Shown here: one piece after another, positions 45,011-55,705 of the stretch | Layout of the letters: every line of letters starts with the position of its first letter | Numbering within the stretch: position 1 is the stretch's first letter | From: Laccaria trichodermophora | Lineage: Eukaryota > Basidiomycota > Agaricomycetes > Agaricales > Hydnangiaceae | Length of the DNA stretch: 64,000 nucleotides | Direction of reading: 5' to 3' | Assembly (NCBI GenBank): GCA_018417955.1 | Contig: JACTVC010000007.1 | Coordinates: forward strand, 434,001-498,000 | Notes under the pieces: generated by a model | Databases searched by the model: none | Seen by the model: only the letters and a program-made list of their open reading frames with translations | Told to the model about the DNA's origin: nothing | Program-made: the position numbers and the translations under genes

Positions 45011-47056
45011 TTAGTGTCCGTGGCCATCGGGATCTCCTTTTTGCTCTGTCAGAAAATTTTCAGCCACAAGATCTCCGGAAACCTTCAGCTGAGTTGACTC
45101 ACCAGGGACACATTGTATCGCGTCATCAATTCGCAGGAGAGACACGGCCGCCTCGTACGCCGACTTCAAACTCTTCACCTTGCTCATGGTTGGTTCAAGA
45201 ATCCCAGCAGTAACATTATCTCGGACTTCGCCATTGAGGAGATCCAAACCATACCGCAGGAGGGCTTTCTTGGGGTCTCCGGCTGGCGCGTTTTGCGCAG
45301 CATTGTGATAGGAGCGTAGCTTCGCGACGAGTTCAGTTGAGTCCTTAGCGGCATTGACGGCTAACGTCTTAGGAATTGAAAGAAGCGCGCTTGCAAACTC
45401 AGCAATGGCCAGCTGTTCTCTTGACCCCTGTGTAACGAAGGTCAGAAGACAGGGATGGCGCCAACAGATAACAACTCGTACCAATGTGGTTGCAAAATTT
45501 TCCAGGTAGATGCTCAACGCCGATTCGACAGCACCGCCACCAGGTACCACAGAACCACTCTCCAATGTTCGCTTGATGATCGACAGTGTGTCATGCAAAG
45601 CTCGTTCCATCTCATCCAACATGTAATCATTTGCTCCCCGAAGGACAATCGATGCTGAATTTACGACCTTCGTCCCCTTAATAAGAATCAGTTCGTCGTC
45701 CGAGATGCGCTCCTGCACCACCTCGTCGGCAGTCCCCAGATAGCTGGCTTCGAAGGTTTCTTCTCCCTCCAGATTCGCGAGACTGGAGATAAGTTGACCG
45801 CCCGTCGCTTTAGCAATTCGGCGCAGATCTTCTTTCCTGCACCGACGTACTGCCATCGCGCCAGCCTCGACAAACTCCTTTAGACAAAGATCATCGATAC
45901 CCTTCGTCGTAAGAACGACGTTCGCGCCTGCAGCTAGGATTTTTCGGATTCTCTCTAATGTGATCTCGGCTTCTCTAAAAAAATTGTCAAATCAAGAAAC
46001 ACAAACACAATGAGAACGTACCGTTTACGAATCTCCTCTAATTGGTTCGGGTCATCCACCAAGATCTGTACACCTAGTTGCATCCGAGCTTTCTGGAGAT
46101 TAATATCCAAGCAGGCAATTTTTGCATTCGTTATGCGTTTCTTCATTGCTATAATTCGTGTGAGAAGCATGAAATGAGACATAAATTACGTTGAAACCAA
46201 CCTTGGCTCGCAACAGTGCAGTTCAAAGCATAACCTTGCACAAACAAGGATTCACGGGCACTACGACCATGAGCTTTCAAAACGTTGACGGCTTTGACGG
46301 GGTACTTGATATCTCCACGCAAATTGATGGTTTTAACGGCTTGCATCGCATCTACAGCCATAGGCGCGAAGAGGTCGTCGTCGCTAGTTCGTGAAAAAAC
46401 GTAAGATTCGATGATACACAAAGAAAAATTTCGCAGGGATACTCACTTTCCGATGATTTTGCTCGACATCGAAGTTTTAGCCACATTAAGCAAGGCATCT
46501 CTCCCAAGCGAATCGACCTTTATGCTCAGCTGCTCCTGCATGAACTTGACCGCTTCCCTGCATGCCAGACGATAGCCCGTAATAATGGTTGTGGGATGGA
46601 TCTTCGCCTTGACGAGCTCATTCGCACGTCGAAGGAGCTCTGCAGCAATAATCACCACCGACGTTGTGCCATCACCAACTTCCTTGTCTTGCTTTTGAGC
46701 AAGATCAACAAATATACGACCAGCAGGGTGTTCAACCGATAGAAGGGAGAGGATGGTGGCGCCGTCATTGGAGATGGTGACTTCCTGTATTTATGGTTGA
46801 GACTGGAACGGGGGTAAAATGTACGGGAACACGGACTCCAATGTTATCCACAAGCATTTTATCAAGCCCTAACGGCCCCAGAGAGCTCTTAACGATGTTG
46901 GCGATTGATTGGGCAGCGATGACTGAGGGAAAAGGTATTTACAAACAAACTGAATGGCCAGAATGATTGCTACACACCATTTTGATCACGAATACCCTGA
47001 CCAGACACGCGATCGCCACCTAGGAATGCTCCAGCTCTGGGATCGCGTTGATACAT
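45011..47056 (-). CDS. CCT1: CCT1, alpha subunit of the TRiC/CCT chaperonin
   Basis: Group II chaperonin subunit that folds actin, tubulin and WD40 proteins. It starts MYQRDPRAGAFLGGDRVSGQ. Nucleotide-site motifs EVTISNDGATILSLLSVEHP and KQDKEVGDGTTSVVIIAAEL are intact. The apical and lower regions have KKRITNAKIACLDINLQKAR, VVLTTKGIDDLCLKEFVEAG, and the SGSVVPGGGAVESALSIYLE signature. It ends EYGLDLLNGE-like (RYGLDLLNGEVRDNVTAGIL), then DDAIQCVP and a short QKGDPDGHGH tail. The alpha assignment rests on the N-terminus, GDIKYPVKAVNVLKAHGRSA and the tail. At least six introns. Confidence 0.95.
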
Positions 47057-47958
47057 GGCGAATCAGGGGAAAGGAACAGATGATGAAGATGGTGAACACG
47101 AAAGTACGGTGAGCGTCGCGTATGTATTTGTTTGGCCGAAGAAACTCTCCGAGTACTAAGTCCTGACAGTGCGTCAACTGTTCTTACTCAAACTGTCCAA
47201 AACTTGTACTCATAGTCACTCTCCATGTAGTACTGTTAGACCGACGACTGGTCGTGATGAATTGATAAATAAATAGGTATGAAACATTTACTACGAAGCA
47301 AAAATGAATCGGATCCATTTAGATCATAAATATCAGTGACCAAGGGAAGAAGAAAACAACGGTGTATCGAATCGAAGGTCGATTCATTGAGATCAAATAA
47401 GACAGGAAGACCATTACGGTCAGAAAAGGAACCTGTCCCTAAAATTCGCAAACCAGGAAGATAACAAGCAAAGTCCGTGGGTCAGAATAAAGATCTGGAT
47501 GGAGAAGATGGAATGAAGATGAATGATGAGAAGATGACAATGCTAAGAGATGAAAAAAGGCCAGGTGAGTGAGTCTGTAGTCCATGCAGCTGGTGGATCG
47601 AAATCAAGTCCGGCATTAACTGCGATTGTGGATGAGACATATTGCTGCGCCAGACAGGCATGGTTGGGTGTGGGTGGTTAAATGCGTTTTGGAAAACAGC
47701 ATGTTGCTGTTAGCCAAGGGCTTGTTATGTGGTAGCCCTAATTTGAGTGCAAGAAAAATGGCGAATATCGAACGAATGGCGCGCCAGAGTACAGTGGCTT
47801 GGAGAGCCTCGATGGGATCATAGCGGAAGTTATGAACTCGTGAGTGGTCGTAGATAGAGGTGTTTCGAGGGGCATGGGTGAGGCGTAACTTTCCGTGATC
47901 CTGCTGGACTGGGGTACAGCGTGAAAATCCTGGCGAAAACGGCGATTGAAGCGATTCG
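47057..47958. other. About 900 bp between the CCT1 start and the CDC25 stop
   Basis: Contains the CCT1 promoter side and the probable CDC25 3'-UTR. The last 330 bp (47,616-47,958) stay open in another minus-strand frame and read like protein (IDESLQSPFSPGFSRCTPVQ), so an alternative CDC25 C-terminus is possible. I see nothing else. Confidence 0.5.
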
Positions 47959-50358
47959 TCAATAAAGAGTCCGGACAGGGTTGTAGGTTTCTGCGCGCAC
48001 GAGAGGCCCTCGTCCATTTTTCTTGGTTTTGAATGCAGCGGCCTTCGTGGGTGGCGGACAGGGACTGTCACCAATATCGGTATCCGTGTCATCCGCATCG
48101 GCGGTGACATTACAATCTTCCACAAGAGTCATCAAAGAAGCGCCTCCACCACGGCGGCTGCGAGCTGCTGTAGCTGCAGCAAAAAGAGAAGGAGGTGCAC
48201 TAGGTGCAGTGTTACGCTTTGGTTGCTGAAGTTGCTGAGAAGCAAGAGACGTTTTGCTGGGTCCATCGCCATATGCATAAGACTTGTGGCGACCAAACCT
48301 GGCCTTACGGAATTGATCCAGATCCTCTCGGCGGGATGATGCATAATTTGGATCGTCCATCGTAACATAATTTGCCGGTGCGCAGCGATGAGCAGAAGTT
48401 TTGAAATATTGGCAGTAACCCCCTTCAAGGATGTACACCTCAGGATAGCAGATCTTCGGATATACATGATTGTTCATAGAACGATCCTTGGCACGCAAGT
48501 GCTTCGCGCTATGATGCAGCAGTAGTAAATAATTTGAACCACATAGCAATCAGCCGAACTCACAAAGTCGGAGCCCGCTTAGCGCTGAACTCGCAATGGA
48601 AAACAAGAACAGTCTTTCTTGTTTTGTCGCCACTTACGGACGGTCTAGGCTTAGTTAAGCTGGGACCAAGTAAAAGCTCTTCAACAGCAGCAGTGGTGTT
48701 GATGTTGACAGCGCCCGGGATATGACCCCCATTGTACTCGTAGTCGAACCTACAGTCTATCACATGGAAGTCAGTTATTTCAGAGTCGTACTTGTTATCA
48801 AGGAGGTCGTTAAGCTGCAAACGGTTTCAGGACGCAAGAAAAGCAACCTGATGCGAAAAACGCACCGTCTGACTGTTGATCCTCATGAGTCCGTCTTCAG
48901 TCACGCGATGACAAGGCAGAATCTTTCCATGAGACTCATTGTCTCCGAACCCTGGCAATCCTGCAGCCATAAATTTGGCAGAAGGACTTTCCTTTTGCAC
49001 CATCGCTGTTGCACCAGTCAGAGGCCTAAAATCTTCCGTCCCATCACACCTTCTGACCGTCTTGACTTGCTGACGCCGAGAGTATGCCTGTGCAGGCGAG
49101 GACATGTCAGGACCATCGAATGAAGATTCATCCGACTCATGCTCAGGAAAAACAGAGTTGGGAATCAGAGCAGAGAATGCCCGACGGACAGGCGGAGCAC
49201 CGACAGGGCTGGCAGCGTCACCAGGAGAGCCGGTGGCGGATGACAAGATGGGATACGCAGACTGTATGGCGTGATCAGACGGCGAAACCATTGCAGACAG
49301 AGCAGGCCTGCGGGGTCGCTTCAGGAAATTGGATGAAGGTGCACCAAGTCCCTGGAGAGTGGGCTTGCTATTGAGGCGAAACAGTGATGGTCCCCCGCTC
49401 ATCCGTTCGAGCTTACCCTGGGAAGGCGAAGATGGTACCATCGGCGAAGAAGAGGGCTCTTGTACTGGAATACGTCCCGGATCAGGTGAGAGGGATCGAC
49501 GCTTTTTGTGCTGCGGTCCAGCAGGCGATTCAAAAGAACGGCGGGGAGACATCGTATCGTAGAAAAGTGTATCAAAAGCGGTTACGGTGGGGGCCGCTGA
49601 TTGTGGAACGGGTTGGAATGAAACTGGTGCTGGTGCCGTGTCAATAACATAGGAGGTATCGACATCCATGGGGTCACCCATCGGGGAAGAAACCTCCGGT
49701 GGTGGCTGGTAGAGGTGCGTCAGTATGGTCACAACAATTTTAAACGGGACTAGAAGCTCACCGCCGATTTCGGTGCTAAAAACCATTCCGTCGGAAGTGC
49801 TGAACGTTGCGTCCTCTTTGCAGCCGAGTGGGTAGAACCTGCTGACTTCAATGAGGGAACAGCAGCGAGGTTGGGGCTGGAGAGCAGTGACTGGCTATTG
49901 TTGCTAATATCACTGCCAAATAAACGACCTGCACTAGTCGATGCACGTGGACGTGACTGCAGTTTTGAGCTGCCATTGGCAGACAACCGGGAATGCGTGG
50001 TCTTTGGAGGTGGGGCAGGAGAGATGTCCATAGGTTCACAGTCGGGCATTAAATCGAGGTCTTTCCGAGGGGGAGAATGGAGCGAGACATTGGATGCGAA
50101 GGAAAGCTCGAGGTCCGACGAAAGGAAGTCGTCGATGTCGTCATGGGATTGGGCATAACGTTGGCTTCGTTTGCGTACGGGTGCGGAAGGCGGAACAAGA
50201 TGCTGGGTGGAAGCTGAGGTGAAGAAAGCCATGTCGGAATCGAAATCGAAATCGTATGAGTACTTCTGTTTCTTGAAAATGCGGCGCGTTGATTGATCTA
50301 TCAGACGGTCCAAAAAGGACGAGTCGGTAGGGTAATAGTGGTCGTCAACGGAAGGCAT
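47959..50358 (-). CDS. CDC25: CDC25 M-phase-inducing phosphatase
   Basis: Dual-specificity phosphatase that activates CDK1 by removing inhibitory phosphates. A long disordered N-terminal half starts MPSVDDHYYPTDSSFLDRLI and is rich in S/T-P sites (LHSPPRKDLDLMP, RRSLSPDPGRIP). The rhodanese-like catalytic domain follows: LPCHRVTEDGLMRINSQTV, DFHVIDCRFDYEYNGGHIPG, AVNINTTAAVEELLL, the active-site loop FHCEFSAKRAPT (Cys-x5-Arg) and VYPEVYILEGGY-like ICYPEVYILEGGYCQYFK. The C-terminal extension has YVTMDDPNYASSRREDLDQF. Introns lie near 49,690-49,760, 48,820-48,870 and 48,520-48,570. The stop at 47,959 is supported by continuous frame, although the next frame downstream also looks coding-like. 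Confidence 0.95.
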
Positions 50359-51414
50359 GATGATAAATACAGTGATGGTTGTTGGTGGTGATGGTACAGT
50401 GTTGTTTCGTTGGTGTTCGTTGGTGGTGGCACAATATTGGTTGGTGGCACAGATACAGATTGATACGAGCGTAGGTCAAAGAAGGGGAATTGCGTGAAAA
50501 GAAGAAAAGTTCCAGTCAGCGATGGGTTGAAGAAAGTGGCGAAGGGAGTAGAACAGGAACTATGTACAAACCAGCGTCGGTGGCCGTAAAGTGGAAATCT
50601 GGCCAAGTAGCGGGGGTTTAAGACTAGCGGCGGGAACAATGTATATCAGTTATTGCCATCGGGGGTTGAGAACATAGAGAAAGGTTGGTTCGAGTTCCAT
50701 TGTCTTCTCAGTTTGGAAGAGTGTGCGCACATGATATATTCCCAACCAGCTCAGAAGCATGGCCACTTTATCTCCTTCGGTTACTTGACAAAGAAAAGGG
50801 AGCTTACCTTGAGGCGTAACGAGTGTGTTGACGGAGGAGGCCGCGCCTGTAAAGACGGCGGTGAGCAGCGAATTGGCAGGTCGTACAAGTGGACAAAGAA
50901 AAGTCCAACGAGTTCAAGAGAGTAGTTCTCACGAGATATTAAAAAGGGAAAGCAAACCAGGCTTGTTGTAGACGGTTGTGGGTCCAGGTTTCTCCCGCGC
51001 CTGCCAAAAGGAGTCCTCGGTTCGCGCTTTGGAGGTTCAGAAGGGGAAGTACTTACAGAAAAAAAGAAAAAAAGGTGTCGTTGAGTAGAGGGCGACGGCG
51101 GGAATTTGGTTACGCTGACGCCGAGTGGCTCGTCGTTATGAAAGAGGCAGAAACGAGGTAAGGACAAAAAAAAGACGCGCCTTCATATCCTTTTATTTGC
51201 GTCCAATTGGTCAATGTTCAACTTTGCACGTGACCGCGTTCCTTGATCAATGTCCATTGGTATTCCTAAAGTACAAGTCCTTATGCCCTATTTATGAATT
51301 CCTCCGAGCCTTTTACACTTGCTCATACCGCCTTGACATACAGGCTGTTCGAAGGCGCATCCCAATCGATTTGAGCCCAGCTGTTGCGCACATATAAATC
51401 ACCAGACAAAGCAA
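50359..51414. other. About 1.05 kb upstream of CDC25, no gene seen
   Basis: Probable long 5'-UTR and promoter of CDC25 and the 3' flank of the esterase gene. The longest minus-strand frame here (50,781-51,167) is Ser/Pro/Phe-rich without conserved motifs, and I do not call it a gene. Confidence 0.5.
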
Positions 51415-52300
51415 TCAAAAAAACACATACTGTGGAAATATAGGTCCGAGATTATCGTAATGCACTTCCGGATGCATTTGTGCAATCGTCTTGATCAATT
51501 CGTCATACACGACCTGTGCTTATATCATCTAGCGAGCGCTCCACAGCGCCTGGAGCAAACGCACCTGATATCCAGCCTCGTTTAGGTGAAGGCCATCAAT
51601 GAGAAATTTGTTCAGCGATTTTTCTTCCTTTCCGACTGCCTCCCACAAAATCCCCCATACATCGACGACGGCGACGTTCTCTTCAGCTGCAACGTCCTTT
51701 ACTGCTTGTGCATAAGCCTCGGTCGTTGCAAATAACCGGTCCAAAGCTATGGGAGGATTGCGAGACTCAAGATCGGCTCGACGCTTGTATGTATCAACCG
51801 GTGGCGGCGTGATAAGAATGATGCGCGTTGTTGGGGAATAATAAGCTGATGTGGGTGATTTCACCATTTGGACGAGATGTTTCATATTGGATATAAATTT
51901 TGATAAAGGAACGTGCTGTGGTGATGGCTTGATACAGGCATCATTCGCACCGAACCAGATGGTAAGCACTTGGACTTTAGGAGCGTGTTCGTCAGTGCGC
52001 TTTGCAAAGCACTACACGTTGGGCTTGATCGTCAGCTGCTGCACATCTAAAGCGGAATGTGTAGCACCTGCTCGAACACCGGTATCGCCCAGTCAGTGTT
52101 ATATCCCGAGTATCCTCGATTCAATACATCCAGTTTCCTGGCGTAAACATCTGTCCAAGCTTCTCGCTGCGAGATCGCCAAGATTTACTGTCAGACGCAC
52201 GAGAAAGTCTTTGACCTAATCCATTGAGACCGGGTTCCCAACCTCCTTGAGTTATCGAATCACCGAAAAGCATGAAAACATCTTGAACATTGGATGCCAT
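51415..52300 (-). CDS. GDSL/SGNH esterase of the isoamyl-acetate-hydrolase (IAH1) type
   Basis: Hydrolyses short-chain acetate or similar esters. It starts MASNVQDVFMLFGDSITQGG, with block I (nucleophile Ser) in FGDSITQGGW. Splicing gives HVYARKLDVLNRGYSGYNTD (Gly of block II), then LTIWFGANDACIKP (Asn of block III) and FLIDGLHLNEAGYQ (Asp and His of block V). The last exon adds VVYDELIKTIAQMHPEVHYD, then NLGPIFPQYVFF to TGA at 51,415-51,417. All four SGNH residues are present, so it should be active. Three introns. It is divergent from SEN34 with only 107 bp between start codons. Confidence 0.92.
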
Positions 52301-52407
52301 CCTAGTAAGTACCGATGACTGCAAGAAGGAAAGGTATTTAGATAACTCTAGCCGGAGTTAGCCGGAGTTATGTGCAATTAATTGATTTGATTTTATTCTC
52401 GACCAGC
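52301..52407. promoter_or_regulatory. 107-bp bidirectional promoter region between esterase and SEN34
   Basis: The whole space between two divergent start codons. It includes a direct repeat of TAGCCGGAGTTA at about 52,349-52,371. Confidence 0.6.
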
Positions 52408-53559
52408 ATGAGCTCGGACAGACAACGAATACCACTGAGAATAGCGGGCAAGAGGGCATACGTGTGGGATGTGGACGGTAATGTGCATCCTTCTCTTGTC
52501 AATAGTTCTTCTCTTGACAACCTGTTTTAAGGTAGACATCGCCACAATTCGTGCACAATATCGCCTTTGCGGGGTTCTGACTGGTACTTTGCCGCATCTA
52601 TCTCAACAAAATGCTTTTCTTGGTGTACCATTAGTTTTAATGCCCGAGGAGGTTGCGCTCCTACTAGAAATTGGCAAGTAACCCCGTTCTTCTCATCCAA
52701 ATATACTAAATTTGCTCCCTCGCTCTTCACAGACGCTGCCGTTCTCATCGACGACCCTAAATCACACATACAGCCTACAATGCTAGAATTACAACGCTGG
52801 AATGCAGGACAACAAGAATCAATCCGTGCTCAAGTCGCCTTCACGGAAACAAAGTCTGCAAGGGAAAGTGCCAACGCTGGCCGAGCGATGTCTGAAGATG
52901 CGCTTCGCAAGCGGAAAGAAAGAGAGGAACGGAAAAAAGCAGAGGCTTTGAGGCTTGCCGAAATTGCTGCTAGGTCTGACGGAGACCTTCTGGCGCCGTC
53001 TGAATCAACACCGGCTCAAGTTCCTTCAATACACTCAGATCCTCCCGTTTCTGCAGCAGATAATCAAAGCGAGCCTTCGTCTTCCATACCGTATGCGGTT
53101 GTTGTGTCTGCGCCATCCTCTTCATTCGAGTGGTATAACCCGAGCGGGCGCTCTTATTCAACGCTCAAGGATGCAAGAGCTGCTGGAGTCTGGGATTATC
53201 CTTCCACTTTGGAAGAACGTGCCAGGTGTGGGGTATTTAGTGGGTTATGGAAGCAAGGCTTTTTTATGGGCGGTGGGATCAAATTTGGGGGCGATTACTT
53301 GGTGTATCCAGGTTCGTCTTTTCAGCGTCGTTAGAGATCTCAACTCAACTTATACTATATTTCAGGTGACCCACTGCGCTATCATTCACACTTCGCGGCC
53401 TCCGTTTTGGTATCACCTGTCTCTGCTTTGAGACCGATGGAAATCGTTGCACATGGGCGGTTGGGAACTGCCACGAAAAAAGCCCATCTTCTCTGTGGCT
53501 GGGACGATGAGAAGCAAGAAGTCTCTTATTTGTCTATCGAATGGGCTGGATTTGGGTAG
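52408..53559 (+). CDS. SEN34: SEN34, catalytic subunit of the tRNA-splicing endonuclease
   Basis: Cleaves the 3' splice site of pre-tRNA introns within the Sen2/15/34/54 tetramer. It starts MSSDRQRIPLRIAGKRAYVW. After a first intron come DDIATIRAQYRLCGVLTGTL and PLVLMPEEVALLLEI. A GC-AG intron at 52,674-52,732 leads to DAAVLIDDPKSHIQP. A charged coiled linker (RKRKEREERKKAEALRLAEI) follows. The catalytic domain has GGGIKFGGDYLVYPG, then PLRYHSHFAASV with the catalytic His, and RLGTATKKAHLLCGW with the catalytic Lys; a Tyr in GDYLVYPG fits the third residue. It ends YLSIEWAGFG. Length is about 310 aa. Confidence 0.93.
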
Positions 53560-53874
53560 CGAGGGGAATATTAGCATGGGTCTGTACCGAAATCCGTGGG
53601 TAACTGAAAACGACCATACTAGTCAATTTTCCGTCTACCAATATTTATACGTCCTCCCGCGGGCCTCACCCCCCGTCGCACCCCGCGTCAGAAATCGGGC
53701 TAGGCCATTCTGACGTTGTGTCCATACCGTACACCGGTGCCAGAAAAACATACAGATTTATGAAGTGCATAATAGTGGTGGGTCAGGTGACCGTGCTGCA
53801 ATTTTGATCTAATAGTAATTTAAATCTAGGCTCGTGACCAGCCTGTATAGGCGGAGTTCCCATGGCTGTGGGTA

Positions 53875-53960
53875 GTAGCAGCTGCTAATGTTTCCATATT
53901 TGGAAACATTAGCAGCTGCTACCAAAATAATTCCGAGAATGGAAACATTAGCAGCTGCTA
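53875..53960. repeat. 22-bp inverted repeat (hairpin) plus a third copy of the arm
   Basis: Arms 53,875-53,896 and 53,901-53,922 are perfect reverse complements around a 4-nt TATT loop. The arm sequence (TGGAAACATTAGCAGCTGCT) recurs in direct orientation at 53,940-53,960 after a 17-bp spacer. This resembles a miniature element or a protein-binding array. Confidence 0.88.
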
Positions 53961-54672
53961 TGATTTCTGTATTCGGATGCTGCCATGTATGGCATATAGT
54001 TCCCACGCCCATGTCTTGTCCTGTACTTTGAATTTTCGACATTTTTTACATCTTCCCCTCCCACAACATTATTGCGTGCAGCATCATTTCCCGTGATAAT
54101 CAAAAAAATCATTTATCAACTGTACTTTCAGCTTGGGGAACATCTAAAGTAACTGCACATGTAATCTGGCAGAAACTAGATCTCAATGCAAAGGAGTTGA
54201 AGCTCTCAAATTCATACCCTGAGCTTCACAAACATATTGCAATAAACTCTACCAGTGGCCCAGCCCTCATCATCAGGAAAGCAACTAATTAGCAGTCTTT
54301 ACACTATTCAAAACCAAGCAATGCTCTATAATATGCCTTTTCCACCTGAAAATATTTCAGTTGCAGGACCAAGTGTACTGCCTGGTGAGAAAAATAACTC
54401 AGGGTAGACACACATGCTGGATACCCAACAGAAAAATAAAAAATCTACACAGGATTAATAACACCTGATCCACTTGCCAAAATCAAAATTGTGAAAGCAA
54501 TCATGTGCTGTGAAGCGTTCACTCTGAACTTCTCGCATAGCTGAAGCCAAGAGGGAAGGAGGAGGCAAGAATGGGTGGATCTGGGATCAACACCCATGAG
54601 TGAGCAATGAGCAGTTACAAGATACTCAGCTGGCCCAACATGATTATGCATACTGTAGGAAGTACAGTTATA

Positions 54673-54827
54673 CAAAGCACTACATGTAGTGCAAGAGGAT
54701 GGCAAGACTGCTGACAAGGTGGTGGTTCAAGACAAAAGATCAATATATTATGTAAGATATCCAAATCTAGCTATATACCACTGTTTGACTATGGCCTCTG
54801 GGCATTCCCTTCCAATCCTATATCACA
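54673..54827 (-). repeat. Left arm of a perfect 155-bp inverted repeat (partner 63,846-64,000)
   Basis: Gap-free reverse complement of the right window edge by direct comparison, with no mismatch found. It includes the 16-bp palindrome GCACTACATGTAGTGC. Read on the minus strand it begins with the last codons of the Gag-like ORF (DIGLEGNAQRP and stop). Identity ends sharply at 54,827; the left end may extend beyond 54,673, but its partner is outside the window. Confidence 0.93.
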
Positions 54828-55705
54828 TGTGCCTTCAGATGAGATCTTTTTTTTATGGTATACCAGAGATGTTACATTTTTCTAGAGTGTAATGTGTTAC
54901 AAGTGTACTAATATAATCTTTAAAAATGAGTGGCAAATTTGAGCTAAAGTGTCACAGATATAAAACTATTACAATCCACAGATAAATTGTATCCATTTAA
55001 GTTCTTTGAAATCAAACCAGATGAAGGTCAACCTATTGAGAAATTCTAATTTCAAAATTTATCTCTGAATCCTCTGTGACAGTCCATAGTATAAAATATG
55101 AAGCAAGGAAATGTTGGAAGTGTGAAAAAAAAAGGATGTGGAGGTTGAATTAACAAGGATCAGTGCACAAATTCCTGTGGTTCATGTGGTTCAAAACGAT
55201 ATGAAGGAAAGGATAGCAGACACCCCGTTTATTCTTGTGAATTTCTTTTGAGGGTTGAGAATGCTACCATACATACTTTGATTCTTCACCATCAGAAGTA
55301 TCATGAAAAAGTGGTATAACAATCAATGTCATGCTCACAGGTTGGTGGCCACTGTAAGTATGTATTTTGTGGTAATTTTCTGGATTTTTTACCAAGACAA
55401 AGGTTACTATAAGTCAGGAAATCCCTCCTTTTTCTCTTTTTCTCTTTCCTTTTTGGGAATTTTTCTCTCTTTCCTTTTATACTCCCACAACCATGATAAC
55501 CGGGCCCCTGTATATGAGAACTTCAATATACAGGCTGTTATGTCTGAGTTTAAATCCCCGTACCGCACGGCTCCCTGTAACAGAGTATAGCTACCCTATT
55601 CTTGCATGATACCTGAAGCATTGTATTTACTATTGTTTGTTTCATATTATATAATGTCGTGTACTCGTTGTAGTACCTCACCTTATACCACGACATCTAT
55701 ATTCT

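Larger units (their letters stand above)
53560..55705. other. AT-rich, gene-free stretch with repeat debris
   Basis: No conventional gene. It holds a near-perfect hairpin (53,875-53,922) with a third arm copy, the left arm of a long inverted repeat (54,673-54,827), and a coding-like fragment near 54,130-54,290 (AWGTSKVTAHVIWQKLDL) that soon hits stops. This is the start of the transposon-rich right arm. Confidence 0.7.

Noticed and set aside
47616..48125. 170-aa minus-strand ORF overlapping the CDC25 3' end as a separate gene
   Set aside because: Its first half is an off-frame reading of CDC25. Only the part past the CDC25 stop is worth a look, and that is listed as a finding.
50781..51167. 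128-aa minus-strand ORF upstream of CDC25
   Set aside because: Ser/Pro/Phe low complexity in a probable 5'-UTR/promoter; no conserved segment or splice partners.
54130..54290. Coding-like fragment AWGTSKVTAHVIWQKLDL in AT-rich DNA
   Set aside because: Could be decayed transposon coding sequence, but it is short, stops soon and matches no family I can name.
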